DNA of 64,000 nt from Acanthosoma haemorrhoidale. Lineage: Eukaryota; Arthropoda; Insecta; Hemiptera; Acanthosomatidae. This document shows positions 1 through 8,984 of the stretch, piece by piece. The translations under genes and the position numbers were made by a program. The stretch spans positions 57,123,239-57,187,238 of the forward strand of contig OV884012.1 of NCBI GenBank assembly GCA_930367205.1, read 5' to 3'. Each line of letters begins with the position of its first letter. The stretch's first letter is position 1. Under the pieces are notes generated by a model. That model saw only the letters and a program-made list of their open reading frames with translations, was not told the DNA's origin and ran no database searches.

Positions 1-89
1 TGAAAATTAGAATCTGGCCTAGAATTATATTATATTAGAAATTATAGTATATTTACATTTACTCTTTTATTCATACCGTATTTACTACA
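1..89 (-). repeat. Probable fragment of dispersed repeat family R-A
   Basis: Bases about 55-84 resemble the segment with repeated CATTCACT and TTCATACNGTATTTA words seen in the R-A copies at 53.7 kb and (reversed) 59.2 kb; I count about 23 of 30 matching by eye. The first gypsy LTR starts directly after it, so the element may have landed in an R-A copy. The repeat does not clearly resume on the far side. Confidence 0.35.
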
Positions 90-273
90 AGTTAAGCTCC
101 GGGCAGCATCAGTACTCAACCTTAATCCCCAAACGTCGGGATGTAAACATCCCGAATGTAAATATTCACGGTTATAGACTTGAAATAAACAGTCTAGTTC
201 ACTTTCATGCGTGTTGTTTCTCTGTACCATTTTTCCCTTTGTTTTTGAATTCTAAACCCGATAAGCATTAACT
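90..273 (+). repeat. 5' LTR of E1 (184 bp)
   Basis: Starts AGTTAA and ends TTAACT, a 6-bp terminal inverted repeat. The last base overlaps the first T of the primer-binding site, as in other gypsy elements. Bases 144-273 recur at 3068-3199 with only scattered differences; the first 54 bases do not recur there. Confidence 0.8.
137..154. other. Perfect hairpin in the E1 5' LTR
   Basis: CGGGATGT-AA-ACATCCCG: two 8-nt arms around AA. The 3' LTR keeps only the right-hand arm, so similarity between the LTRs begins at the hairpin axis. Confidence 0.8.
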
Positions 274-294
274 GGTACCGAAACCCGGGATTCG
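273..294 (+). promoter_or_regulatory. Primer-binding site of E1 (tRNA-Phe)
   Basis: TGGTACCGAAACCCGGGATT lies directly after the LTR. The complement of a metazoan tRNA-Phe 3' end is TGGTGCCGAAACCCGGGATT, so there is one mismatch in 20. The match runs past the acceptor stem into the T arm. The tRNA sequence is from general knowledge; the site is read directly. Confidence 0.75.
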
Positions 295-353
295 TGGAGT
301 GGGAAAAAAACTAAGCGAGGTCTGTTCGATTTTTTTTTCTTCTCCTTTTTGCC

Positions 354-1330
354 GTGTTCAATCGAAGAGTGGATAGAGAAGAAAGAATGGTGGAAGGAGC
401 CGTGCTACGACCACCTGTTCTAAATGTAGTGGATGGCGCGGAACAAGTAGCAACGAGAAGGGTGGGCGTTTTGCCAGAAGCTCATGCTACCGCTCTTACG
501 TTGATGAGAGTGAAAGCAATGAACACTCAAGATCTGAGAAAGGCAATTTCAGAGCTGGAATGGTTCACTGGCGAATTAGGAGAACTTAACTACTTTCTGA
601 AGGGAGGAGATCACCTCACTGCATTAATCCTAACAAAATCAGAGGAAAATCTTCTGGACCCCAGGGATGCAGAGTCACTAAGAGCGGCCCTGATGTCGGG
701 TCAAGAGACGTATTCTGAACCAGATCCAAGCGGATGAGGAAACGTCATGGGAAACGGTGAAGATGTGGCTAAAGAAAGCATATGGAGGAGGGTGATGGAC
801 CCCAGAAGAAGATATTTTTCAGATGTTCCGGGAGACAAAATCTACAAGGCAGAGTAGCGGCCAATATGCCGCAGGTCTTCTAACCCGTGAAAATGAGAGA
901 GACAATGAGCATCGAAGAGGTAGAGGGCAGAATGGGATTTCTGTCTACTATACTGAAGGTACAGTTGGCGAAGGAAACAGGGAGAAAAGAGGTATTCCCT
1001 AATGAGCGCTCATTCCTCGAATGTGCCCAAGTCATGGTTGATTGACACTAGCGCCAGGGAGGAGGAATCGAGGATACAGGAGGATGAGGGAGAATGGGGA
1101 CGGATAGTGTACAGGAGAACCAGGGTCCCTAAATCGAATTGGAAAAAAATCGAAACACCAACGACCGGTAGAGACAGGGGAGCGGCAGGCGAAAGGAGGT
1201 TCAGGGCGGCGAGACCCAGGCACGGACCCCACAGAGAAGAGAGAAAATGGGTGCGGGAAGACGGATCAAGTTGGGGGGGGGGGCGTAACTTATCAGTGTC
1301 AGGGGACCGTAAGAGGTGGGAGTGCGCGGA
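354..1330 (+). pseudogene. E1 gag remnant (capsid part, no zinc knuckles)
   Basis: The first open stretch (354-737) carries a block shared with E2 gag: GELGELN, then a Lys/Gly/Gly/Asp turn and the acidic SEENLLDPRDA segment. The similarity then continues in other frames: a WTPEEDIFQMFRET block near 795-840 after an in-frame stop, and a TSAREEE/EGEWGRIVYRRT block near 1040-1120. These parts line up with residues 1-175 of the better E2 copy. Where E2 has its two CCHC knuckles, E1 instead runs into Arg/Gly-rich sequence, a run of nine G and the RT leader. At least two frameshifts and one deletion are needed to explain it. Identification rests on the E2 comparison. Confidence 0.6.
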
Positions 1331-1344
1331 TAGGGGAAGTCAAG

Positions 1345-2320
1345 AAAGTTGTGGACTGGAGGGAAACCTTACGGAGGGAGTTCGGAGATATTTTGTACGT
1401 GGAGGGTGATATGCTTGGGGCAACGGGGAAGACAGTACATGTAATCCCATTAAAATCTGACCGAATAACGTACGTGAAGGAGAGACGATATCCACAGGCA
1501 CTCCGCCAACATATCCGGACAGAAATCGACACCTTAAGACGACAGGGTATAATCGTGGATAGCACATCACCGTATAATAGTCCTCTGTGGGCAGTACGAA
1601 AGAAGAGTAAACCGGGAGAGGAGGAGGAGAGATATAGATTCGTCGTCGATTTTAGAAAATTAAATGAGAACACAACGGATGAGAAGTATCCGATTCCCCG
1701 TTATGAAGACATTCTCGACAAACTGAATGGAGCCACAATCTTTAGCCCTTAGCCCCTTGGGAGGGGGATTGACGAGGTTGCCCGATTTATATGGACGATC
1801 TGTTGATCTTCAGCCGAACAGAATCTGAACACATTGAACATCTCCGGAGGGTATTCCGACGATTACGTGAATTCGGGTTAAAATTGTCGATGGAAAAATC
1901 ATCGCTGGGAGAGGATCGGATAAACTTTTTAAGGCATATCATCTCGAGGGAGGGAGTCCAGCCGGATTCTGCGAAAGTCGACGCAATTTGGAAGATGGCG
2001 GTGCCCAAAGACGCCAAGGGCATTCGGTGACTTTTAGGTACGCTTAATTACGATCGGCGTTTTGTGCCAGACATGGAAGAGTATCTCGTACCCATCAGTA
2101 ACCTGCTGCGGAAGGGGGCGCGGTTAGTGGTTATTCCTATTATGGAGCAAAACCTTCGAAAATGCATGGCTCGACTGCAAGAGGAACCAATCCTGGCGTT
2201 TCCCGATTTTGAGAAGTTATTCACTATCACCACCGACGCAAGTGAGTATGCATTGGGAGCGGTGCTGTCGCAGGAGGGAGATGGCAGGGAGCGACCAGTG
2301 GCGTATCAGGTAGAAAAGGT
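1345..2320 (+). pseudogene. E1 reverse transcriptase and RNase H remnant
   Basis: Three pieces. 1351-1752 has the RT leader and fingers: YNSPLWAVRKKS, RFVVDFRKLNENT and YPIPRYEDILDKLNGATIFS, typical of Ty3/gypsy RT. It then hits a stop where the palm should begin. 1770-2030 resumes at the catalytic box IYMDDLLIFS and continues through the thumb (EFGLKLSMEKS, VDAIWKMAVP). 2064-2320 is the RNase H start with the first catalytic Asp in FTITTDASEYALGAVLSQ. About 60 residues of palm between fingers and YMDD are deleted. RNase H is cut shortly after its first motif and joined out of frame to the integrase end. Confidence 0.85.
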
Positions 2321-2327
2321 CTGCAGG

Positions 2328-2802
2328 CGAACGAGGCGATGCCAAAGGCAGTGGCGGCATACAATCATTCCATCCACTCCATCACGGGGTTTACGCCGTT
2401 CGAGATCCTCTTCGGACTGCGCGCGAGGCACCGGAACGGGACAGAGACGGTGGCGGACGAGGGAATGCTGGACCAAATGTTAAGTGCTTACTTAAAACTC
2501 GGCAAACTTTGGGGCAAAGTTCGTGACAGGATCGTGAGGGAGAAGGTCAAGAGAGTGGCTCGGGTAACCTCAAAGTCCGGGATCGAATGGGGGACCTTAA
2601 AATTGGGACCATTGTATATCGTAAAATTGGCTCTAATCGGAGCAAAGAGTCGGTAAGATACGACGGTCCATTCAAGGTGGTGGTGATCAGGGAGCATAAC
2701 ATCGTTACCATCGAGAGTACAAGACCTCCGACGAAACGGAGTACCGTCCACGTCGAACAGTTAAAACTCCCATCACGGGGGGAAGGTGCAGGCCATGAGT
2801 GA
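2328..2802 (+). pseudogene. E1 integrase C-terminal remnant
   Basis: Starts inside the integrase core at AYNHSIHSITGFTPFEILFG, a signature near the core's end in gypsy integrases (2352-2415). It runs through a basic helix to a beta-rich tail. The tail is read in a second frame at 2587-2802, where GTIVYRK and RYDGPFKVV form a GPY/F-like module. The HHCC zinc domain and the D,D,E residues are absent. One frameshift lies near 2590-2650. Confidence 0.75.
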
Positions 2803-3067
2803 GTTAGAGGGTCCTCGCTTCTGCACGTAGCCAAATTTGGTATGGTATACATACGTGAACTTTGTACCATTTGTAGAAGTATTTTTTTTTTTGTAGTTCC
2901 TTTTGTTGTTTGTTTAGAATGTACACAGGCTGTGTAGAATTATTGATTTAGCGTAGCGTGTAAGATGCCATTGTTTTCTTTGAGTAATAAGCCATGTAAT
3001 TATTTTTTTTTTGGTTGTTTTTTTGATTTTGTCACTAGTGGCTGCAGTGTTGGAGGCAGCGTTCTAT

Positions 3068-3199
3068 TAAACATCCCGAATGTAAATATTCACGGTTATA
3101 GACTTGAAATAAACAGTATAGTTCTAACTTTCATGCGTGTTATTTCTCTGTACCTTTTTCCCTTTGTTTTTTTAATTCTAAACCCGATAAGCATTAACT
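3068..3199 (+). repeat. 3' LTR of E1, truncated
   Basis: 132 bp matching 144-273 of the 5' LTR, ending in the same CCCGATAAGCATTAACT. The segment upstream (about 3048-3067) keeps only a vague echo of the LTR start (GGCAGC), and I found no polypurine tract in front of it. Confidence 0.75.
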
Positions 3200-3226
3200 T
3201 ACATACATTCATACAATATAGGAATA

Positions 3227-3232
3227 TATATA
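3227..3232. repeat. Target-site duplication of E2, left copy
   Basis: TATATA directly outside the LTR boundary at 3233, identical to 6219-6224. A TA-rich 4-6 bp duplication fits gypsy integration. The local TA run means the true duplication could be 4 to 6 bp. Confidence 0.75.
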
Positions 3233-3418
3233 AGTTATCGTCTCCCGGCTGTAGACGATCAAGAAAAAAGAATGAATAATGAGGTAGATTATATAACGTG
3301 ATAGTTTGTTTTATAACTGGTTTTATTCTCCTCCTGATCCTCTATACACACGTTACGGGTTTGTTTACCTTAGGTTATGTGGTATTAGGCTAACATTGCC
3401 GTACTACTAGCCATAACT
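3233..3418 (-). repeat. 3' LTR of E2 (186 bp)
   Basis: On + it runs AGTTATCGTC...CTAGCCATAACT; on - it starts AGTTATGG and ends CGATAACT, again with AGTTAT/ATAACT ends. Same length as the copy at 6033-6218. Confidence 0.95.
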
Positions 3419-3428
3419 CCCCCCTACC
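3419..3428 (-). promoter_or_regulatory. Polypurine tract of E2
   Basis: On - the bases directly before the 3' LTR read TTGGTAGGGGGG, the expected place and composition for plus-strand DNA priming. Confidence 0.8.
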
Positions 3429-3759
3429 AATTTACGGACATTCCCCGTAAACTTGTAACATCGACATCAATAAACAACGACATCAGCTATGTATCTATAG
3501 CAAAACAAAACAAAAAGCATACTCTGTTAATGATAAAAATATGAAAAAAAAATGTCTTTCAGGTCCATCTAAACAACAAAAAAAAACACAGTAAAACAAT
3601 AAAAAAATATATAGGCCTCTCAGGACTGGTGCGCTGAGGTTGCGTATCTCAAGTTGGTCTCCGTGACCTGCGACGCACACCAGAGTTATGTGTCGACAAC
3701 GGGGCTCCCAGGCTCCACCGCGGGAAACTTGAGCTGTTCCACATGTACTGTCCGCCGTT
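3429..3759. other. E2 3' untranslated region
   Basis: Between the integrase end and the polypurine tract. A/T-homopolymer rich at 3535-3610. No open frame resembling a protein and no env-like sequence seen. Confidence 0.6.
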
Positions 3760-4195
3760 TCATCGGGGGTGTAATGATTTTGACCACGTTATGTTGACTA
3801 CGTTAATCACTCGGAAAGAACCCTCGTACCGCACTAGTTCCTTACCCCCTGTTCGACCCTTTTCTCCGGTCCACAAGCGCGCCGAGTTTAAGTTTGCCCA
3901 GAATATCGTGGACTTTGAGGTTGTCGCGCGCCACCCGTGCCGTTTCTTATCCTCAAGCCTTTCCCGAACGGTCACCCACTGTATCACTAGTGCTATTCGA
4001 TTACTGACTACCCGCACGGCCAGTTCTTCATCGACCGCCGTACTCCTGCTATCGTGCCGGCATCTTCGAAGTCCGAACAGCGTCTTGACCGGAGAAAAAC
4101 CGGTGGTAGAATGGATTGAGTGGTCATACGTGATGACTGCCTTTTCTATTGCCACGTTGGGTTCTAACTCCTTCTCTCCATAGTAAATTCGTAGG
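3760..4195 (-). pseudogene. E2 integrase C-terminal remnant
   Basis: Open frame 4155-3760 begins at the core end: EKAVITYDHSIHSTTGFSPV and a LFGLR block, matching E1's AYNHSIHSITGF. A basic region and a degenerate GPY/F-like LVRYEGSFRVI follow. The upstream Glu/Arg-rich bases (4195-4156) are the tail of the core. The zinc domain and all catalytic acidic residues are missing, because the deletion joins this directly to early RT at about 4199. Confidence 0.8.
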
Positions 4196-4198
4196 TGG

Positions 4199-4840
4199 TC
4201 ACTTAGCGTGCTGTCGCAACGTCTGCGGGTATCGTCTCTCTTTGATATATATCGCTCTCTCCTGCTTCAGTGGGATCTCATGAACCGTTTTCCTCGTCAC
4301 TCCCAATTTGTCCCCTTCGTTGAAAAATATATCGGCATACTCTCGCCGAATAGCGCGTTTCCAGTTGTCCTCCCGATTGATCGCTCCGATTCGCTCCTTC
4401 CCGTCCCCCACGGTTCCCGTACACCGGTATAACATTCTTCCCAGTCTAATATCCCACATTCCGTTACGGCACTTCACTCTTGCTCCTACCCTTCCCAAGA
4501 GATTGCACCCTATGATACCCTCGTAGACGCGCGGCATCTTCCCAACCACGTGTATTTTCAAATATTCCCCCTTTTCCGCCCACCTATCCAATCCTATCGT
4601 CAATTCACCTTCGATTCTACACGGCCCTCCCAGGGTGATAAGCTTACACACGCATGCCCGGATCCGCGACGCACCCTCGCCGACACACAATCTGTCCACC
4701 GCTTTCCTGCTGAGAATTGTAAAGGAACTCCCAGTGTCTACCAGGCATCTCACTCCTCTCGCCACTCCAATAATGGGTATACTGCCATGACTCCCTCTCA
4801 CGCTATAGTTTATTAACGTGGGGCCACCCCTCTGCCAGCC
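4199..4840 (-). pseudogene. E2 protease with RT leader (truncated pol)
   Basis: The frame is open from a stop near 4846 and contains a retropepsin: CLVDTGSSFTILS with the catalytic Asp near residue 22 of the Met-started frame (4801), then the flap region and an IGCNLLGRVGA block typical of the second half. A linker follows into the RT leader (YADIFFNEGDKLG, KTVHEIPLK, RYPQTLRQH). The frame stops at 4199 exactly where the deletion begins. The Met at 4801 is only a convenience: in the live element this would be made as a Gag-Pol product. The protease alone looks undamaged. Confidence 0.85.
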
Positions 4841-4918
4841 CGCTCCTCAGGCCACCGCTTGCCGTTTCCTTCCTCCTTCCGTGCCATTTCGTCTATTTCT
4901 TCCGTAGTCCCTGCCGTC

Positions 4919-5929
4919 CTATTCATTCTCTCCTCTGCTGCAACTGGGTTCATCTTCTTCTTCTTCTGTCTCAGACGCTCCCGTAGTTGACGATTCGGAG
5001 GGGGTTCTGGTTCTTCTCCATACCTTCTGTGTATTAACCTCCATCAGTTCTGGCCTATACCTCTCTGTTCGCTCGAAAATGTATGGACACTACCTCGCGA
5101 TGTGTCCTTCAATTCCGCATTCAAAACATTTTGTGCGCGGGCACTGCGCCACTAAATGTCTAATTCTCCCACATCCGTGACATCTTCTGTCCTCCATCCT
5201 CCCGCTGGATCTCAGGTTCCTCCTGTACATCACCTTGGACCACCCTGCATCGTCTGTCTCTAATTTTTCTTCTTCTTCACGAGCACTAGCGTCCATTAAA
5301 TCTTGGGCGCACTCAATGAACGATCGGTCTTCCGGTAGACTATCTTTCTTGCCGGTATCCCTGGCCAACTGTACCTTCAGGATCGTCGATAGGAATGCCA
5401 TCCGGCCTTCCACTTGGTTCACCGTTTCTCTCATTTTTTCCGTTATTTTGTTAAACTTGGCCAAGAGTTCTCCGGCATACTGCCCTTTCGTTTGATTGGG
5501 CCGTCTGGTCTCCCTGAACATCTGGAAGATGTCCTCTTCTGGTGTCCATCTGCCTCCTCTGTATGCCTTCTTTAGTCTTTCTTTTACCACGGCCCATGGG
5601 GTGTCTTCGTCGGCCTGTATGAGGTTTAGTACGCTTCGTTTTATTCTACACACTAGGTCCGCTTTGATTGTTTTTGCGTCACCAGAGTCGAGTAAACCCT
5701 CACTTGCCTTCGCCTCTACCCTTTCCATAATCCTATCACCACCTTTGATGAAATGATTCAATTCGCCTAACTCTCCTGAGAATTTCTCTAGGTCCAATAT
5801 TGTTCTCCTCAGGTCCTGTGACGTCGCCGCTCACGCCTTCATCCAAGCCAGGGTGTTTGCATGAGCTTCGGCCATCGTTTCCCTAGGTCATTCGGGAACT
5901 TCAAAAGCCGCAGGCCGTAATTCTACCAT
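4919..5929 (-). pseudogene. E2 gag with two CCHC zinc knuckles, interrupted by stops
   Basis: The best gag in the window. It starts at ATG 5929-5927 by comparison with E1 gag, has in-frame stops upstream of 5797, and is then open for 235 codons. It has GELGELN near the start, a central WTPEEDIFQMFRETRRPNQ segment, a long helical region, and near the end CHGCGRIRHLVAQC followed by CFECGIEGHIAR, the two RNA-binding knuckles. A TAG stops the frame inside the second knuckle at 5090, just before its last Cys. The same frame then stays open for about 55 more codons with an acidic tail to a second TAG at 4919. No -1 or +1 slippery site was identified. Confidence 0.85.
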
Positions 5930-6013
5930 ATAACTAAGTCACTTTTTCCCAACAAAACAACAGGGGAAAAAAAATTAAAATTTGACTCACAGTTGTTAAC
6001 CAGAACACTCGTA

Positions 6014-6032
6014 GTTCCCGGGTTTCGGCGCC
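6014..6032 (-). promoter_or_regulatory. Primer-binding site of E2 (tRNA-Phe)
   Basis: On + the bases TCCCGGGTTTCGGCGCCA abut the LTR. A metazoan tRNA-Phe ends TCCCGGGTTTCGGCACCA, so 17 of 18 agree and the CCA tail abuts the LTR. Confidence 0.8.
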
Positions 6033-6218
6033 AGTTATCGTCTCCCGGCTGTAGACGATTAAGAAAAAAGAATGAATAAGGAGGTAGATGACATAACGTG
6101 ATGGTTTGGTTTATAACTGGCTTTATTTTCCTCCTGATCCTCTATACACACGTTACTGGTTTGTTTACCTTAGGCTACGTGGTATTAGGCTAACATTGCC
6201 GTACCACTAGCCATAACT
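6033..6218 (-). repeat. 5' LTR of E2 (186 bp)
   Basis: Pairs with 3233-3418; same ends and length, 12 substitutions and no indels seen. Confidence 0.95.
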
Positions 6219-6224
6219 TATATA
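6219..6224. repeat. Target-site duplication of E2, right copy
   Basis: TATATA, identical to 3227-3232. Confidence 0.75.
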
Positions 6225-8219
6225 CCCCGACTCAGCTGAAGAATCATCAGTATACCATATATCATGGAGAAGGAGGCAATGATTTGGAAAAAACCCCACG
6301 GTACACCTGCAGGAGTGCATCGCTACTACGGACGTAGCAGAGGCACGCTGAAGACCACGAGACATAGAACTACTATGGAAACAAAAAAAGTTCATAATTG
6401 ATAACTCGTAATTTTTTTTTCATGGTTTCGAATATCTTCTCTATTGTCGCGTGAAACCATAAAATATTTAAGATCGAAAACAGACAAACAAGCGAAAAAA
6501 TACGTGCCCTTTTTGAAAAATTAACGTTACCCTTATAAAACGACACAGGAACGAAAGTGAGCTATACGTGTATTCTTGATAGTTGCGTTCGGCGAAGCTT
6601 CATGTTTGTGCTCGTTTGCAATCGTCCGAAACCCTCTTGGTTATGCAAAAAATACATACCCGTTTTCTTTCAAAATAGCGGACATGTGTTCACGCGAGAT
6701 GAACATAAGGGTAGTGTCCTTGGCCCAGGCTAACGAACCTGAAAAGAACCACATTTGTTTTCCATAAACCGGATTCTGTCTTCAGTGACTGGCTCTGATT
6801 TATTCCTTTATTTTATAGCAGTTTCGTAATAATTATCAAGTTTCTATTTGACATACATGTTTTTTTTTTTTGTTTTTTTTATTTGACGTCGATTTACTTA
6901 CCAGCTTCCATGATTTGTATCTCGTTCCAGATTCAGTTACCAAAGTAATTTTTTTGAAAATTAATTAGGTCTGATTTTCAGTTAAGAAATAACTCGTTTA
7001 GCAATAGGTTTTTTTTTATCCTGCATCATAGCAAGTAGTTAGTAGCTGTCTGTCATAAAGCAATAATGATTTAAATGTTTACTTCTCTATTTACTAGAAT
7101 TTCTTAGAAATTATAGCACAACAAGTTACAACTATGAAGAAACTGAAAAGAAACACTACTTGCTATACGTATTTCTGATAGAGCTAAATTTTAATAAACG
7201 TTTTGACCCGGATGATGAAAAAAACACTATTTGAATTTCACTTCCTGTGTATTCTTAATTTATAGTGGGAAGTGAAGACTTGAGTGGTTACGTAGGCACT
7301 GAAGTACTTGAGAAAGTACTAAAAGCCAGTAACTTTTTCTAGGCGGGAGGTGAGACTCGAAACTATTACTCCCGTTCGGCCCTTCAAATCCAAAATATCA
7401 TTAAAATCAATCAATAAATATTTATTCTAATCCGAGATATTGATGTTTCCTAAATTTTTTTATTATCAATCAGTCCAATTACCCGAGTGTGATGTTACAA
7501 GCTGGAAATAGTTGAAAGTGGTTTTATTCGGTAAATAATAAAATATTCGGTTTTTAAAATATGCCGTATTTTTTTTTTTTTTTATAAATGGAACGGTTTA
7601 TTACCACTTTTTTAAAATATTGCAATAATTTATTTTTAAAATTCAATTATTCAAACACATTTACTTGACGATAGATATTCAACATGTTAAGAAACGCAGA
7701 GTAAGTAATTTTAGTTTTTCGACTTTTCTGAATTGAATATTTTTGTTATGAATACATAGTTTGTTCTTTATAATTAAGCATTAACATATCCCTTGAGTTA
7801 TAGTAGGATCACATATTATTACCTTTCTGTATTAAAAAATCAGTCGAAGATGTTAGAGAATGGACCTCACCTGTTCAATTTACGAGCAGTGACATCATGT
7901 TTACTCCTCTAAATTATTGTTAACTCTTTAATATAAATATTTAGGAAGAAAATATTGTTTTAAAAATTTTACATTTTACTCTTATTTAAATTATTTATAA
8001 ATACAGAGCATAATAGATTGTAGATATAGATACAATAGAGATAATAGGATGTTTAATAAAGATTAAACCGCATTTTGTACAAAATTAATTTATTTTACAT
8101 TTATACACATTAAAAAAAAATGACTGTTAAGGGAGAAATGCTTGGTAACTTGGATGTCATTTGTACTTTATGGCATTTCTTATTTTCTAAAAATAGTGAA
8201 ATAAATTGTATCTTTTATA
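6225..8219. other. AT-rich intergenic sequence, no gene seen
   Basis: Homopolymer-rich with short spurious frames only. A small fold is present near 7297-7330 (AGTACTTGAGAAAGTACT). A patch at 6240-6380 is less AT-rich but matches nothing I recognise. Confidence 0.5.
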
Positions 8220-8237
8220 TAAAAAATATATATAAAG

Positions 8238-8243
8238 TTTATT
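8238..8243 (-). terminator. Poly(A) signal of the cuticle gene
   Basis: AATAAA on -, about 46 nt past the stop codon. It is the first canonical signal downstream, and cleavage is expected near 8220. Confidence 0.7.
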
Positions 8244-8288
8244 TAAGTACAAAATTACAATTAAATTATATTTGATTCAAATTTTGAT

Positions 8289-8984
8289 TTAGTGGTGATG
8301 GTAGTCGTCGAAGTGTCCGTATGATAGAGCGTCGAGTGAGCCGTAGTGTCCTCCGAGGTGACCATCATCCCAGCCGTGACTCTTAAGGTAGACTGGCACT
8401 GGCTTGTGTACGAGGACTGGGTGTGGTACGGGGTAGGGGACATGCTTCTCTACGGCAACTGGGTACGGCTTGGGTACTGGCACTGGGTATGGGGCAGCAA
8501 CTGGCACCCTCACTGGCACTTTGACTGGGTATGGGACTGGCTTCTCAACTGGGTATGGGACTGGCCTGTCGACAGCGACTGGGTATGGTTTAGGTACGTG
8601 GACTGGGTACGGCCTGTCGACTGGAACAGCGACCTTAACGGGGACTGGGTATGGGACGTGTTTCTCAACGTGGACTGGGTATGGCTGTGGTACTGGCACT
8701 GCTACTTCCTTGTGGATGGTGATGGCCTTAATATGTCCGCTGTCGACGTATCCACCTCCAAGTCCGTATCCACCTCCAAGTCCGTATCCTCCATATCCTC
8801 CAAGACCGTGTCCGCCCAATCCGTAGTCATGACCGCCATAGCCGTAGTCAAGTCCATGCCCGCCATAGCCGTAGCCTAAGCCGAGAAGTCCACGCTTATC
8901 CTGCTTCTTCTCTTCGGTGGCCTTCTTCTCGACCTTGGCGTCCCCGGCCAGGACTGCTGTGACCAGCAAGAGCACTCCCAATAT
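8289..8984 (-). CDS. Cuticle-type structural protein, main exon (Gly/Tyr block plus PYPV repeats)
   Basis: Exon 2 encodes 231 residues and ends TAA at 8291-8289. It begins after a strong acceptor (TTCATTACAG, cut at 8985/8984). The upstream Met at 9017 lies in the intron and gives a poor signal peptide. With the four residues of exon 1 the protein is 235 aa. Order: hydrophobic signal peptide ILGVLLLVTAVLAG; a charged Lys/Glu stretch ending in dibasic DKR (a likely processing site); Gly/Tyr-rich GYGG/GLGG repeats (about 36-91); a link VDSGHIKAITIHKEVAVP; then about 115 residues of Pro/Val/Tyr repeats with nine PYPV motifs alternating with HVEKHV, VDRP and VPKP; and a Gly/His/Asp tail ending HHH. 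There is no Rebers-Riddiford chitin-binding domain and no cysteine. It resembles low-complexity cuticle or Vajk-like proteins; expected to be secreted into cuticle. The exact family is inference. Confidence 0.88.
   Translation of the reverse strand: MLGVLLLVTAVLAGDAKVEKKATEEKKQDKRGLLGLGYGYGGHGLDYGYGGHDYGLGGHGLGGYGGYGLGGGYGLGGGYVDSGHIKAITIHKEVAVPVPQPYPVHVEKHVPYPVPVKVAVPVDRPYPVHVPKPYPVAVDRPVPYPVEKPVPYPVKVPVRVPVAAPYPVPVPKPYPVAVEKHVPYPVPHPVLVHKPVPVYLKSHGWDDGHLGGHYGSLDALSYGHFDDYHHH

Larger units (their letters stand above)
90..3199 (+). mobile_element. Gypsy-type LTR retrotransposon 1 (E1), defective, internally deleted
   Basis: About 3.1 kb in the order 5' LTR, tRNA-Phe primer site, gag remnant, RT/RNase H remnant, integrase C-terminus, damaged 3' LTR. 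The zinc knuckles and protease are missing from gag-pol, roughly 60 residues are missing from the RT palm, and most of RNase H plus the integrase core is missing. Each deletion changes frame, so nothing here can be a working polyprotein. Proteins that can be compared resemble E2 next door (for example the GELGELN block in gag and the TVHVIPLK/TVHEIPLK block before RT), so the two are related, but their LTR sequences differ. I found no clean target duplication: left flank ACTACA, right flank TACATA. Confidence 0.85.
3233..6218 (-). mobile_element. Gypsy-type LTR retrotransposon 2 (E2), non-autonomous, with both LTRs and target duplication
   Basis: 2986 bp, reading right to left. It has two 186-bp LTRs, a tRNA-Phe primer site at 6014-6032, gag with zinc knuckles, protease with an intact DTGSS motif, the start of RT, the last part of integrase, a G-rich polypurine tract at 3419-3428, and TATATA on both sides. 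A deletion removes everything from just inside RT to the end of the integrase core. The LTRs differ at 12 positions by my count (about 93.5% identical), so the insertion is not recent. The intact ends and duplication show it inserted as an LTR element beside E1. Confidence 0.92.

Noticed and set aside
3429..3759. Env-like gene at the 3' end of E2 (errantivirus-type)
   Set aside because: No signal peptide, membrane segment or long frame between integrase and the polypurine tract.
8346..8879. Long open frames on + across the cuticle exon (177 and 118 codons)
   Set aside because: Antisense shadows of the repeat-rich cuticle coding region. The - frame has a signal peptide, splice acceptor, stop and poly(A) signal; the + frames are Trp/Gly/Thr-rich artefacts of the repeat.
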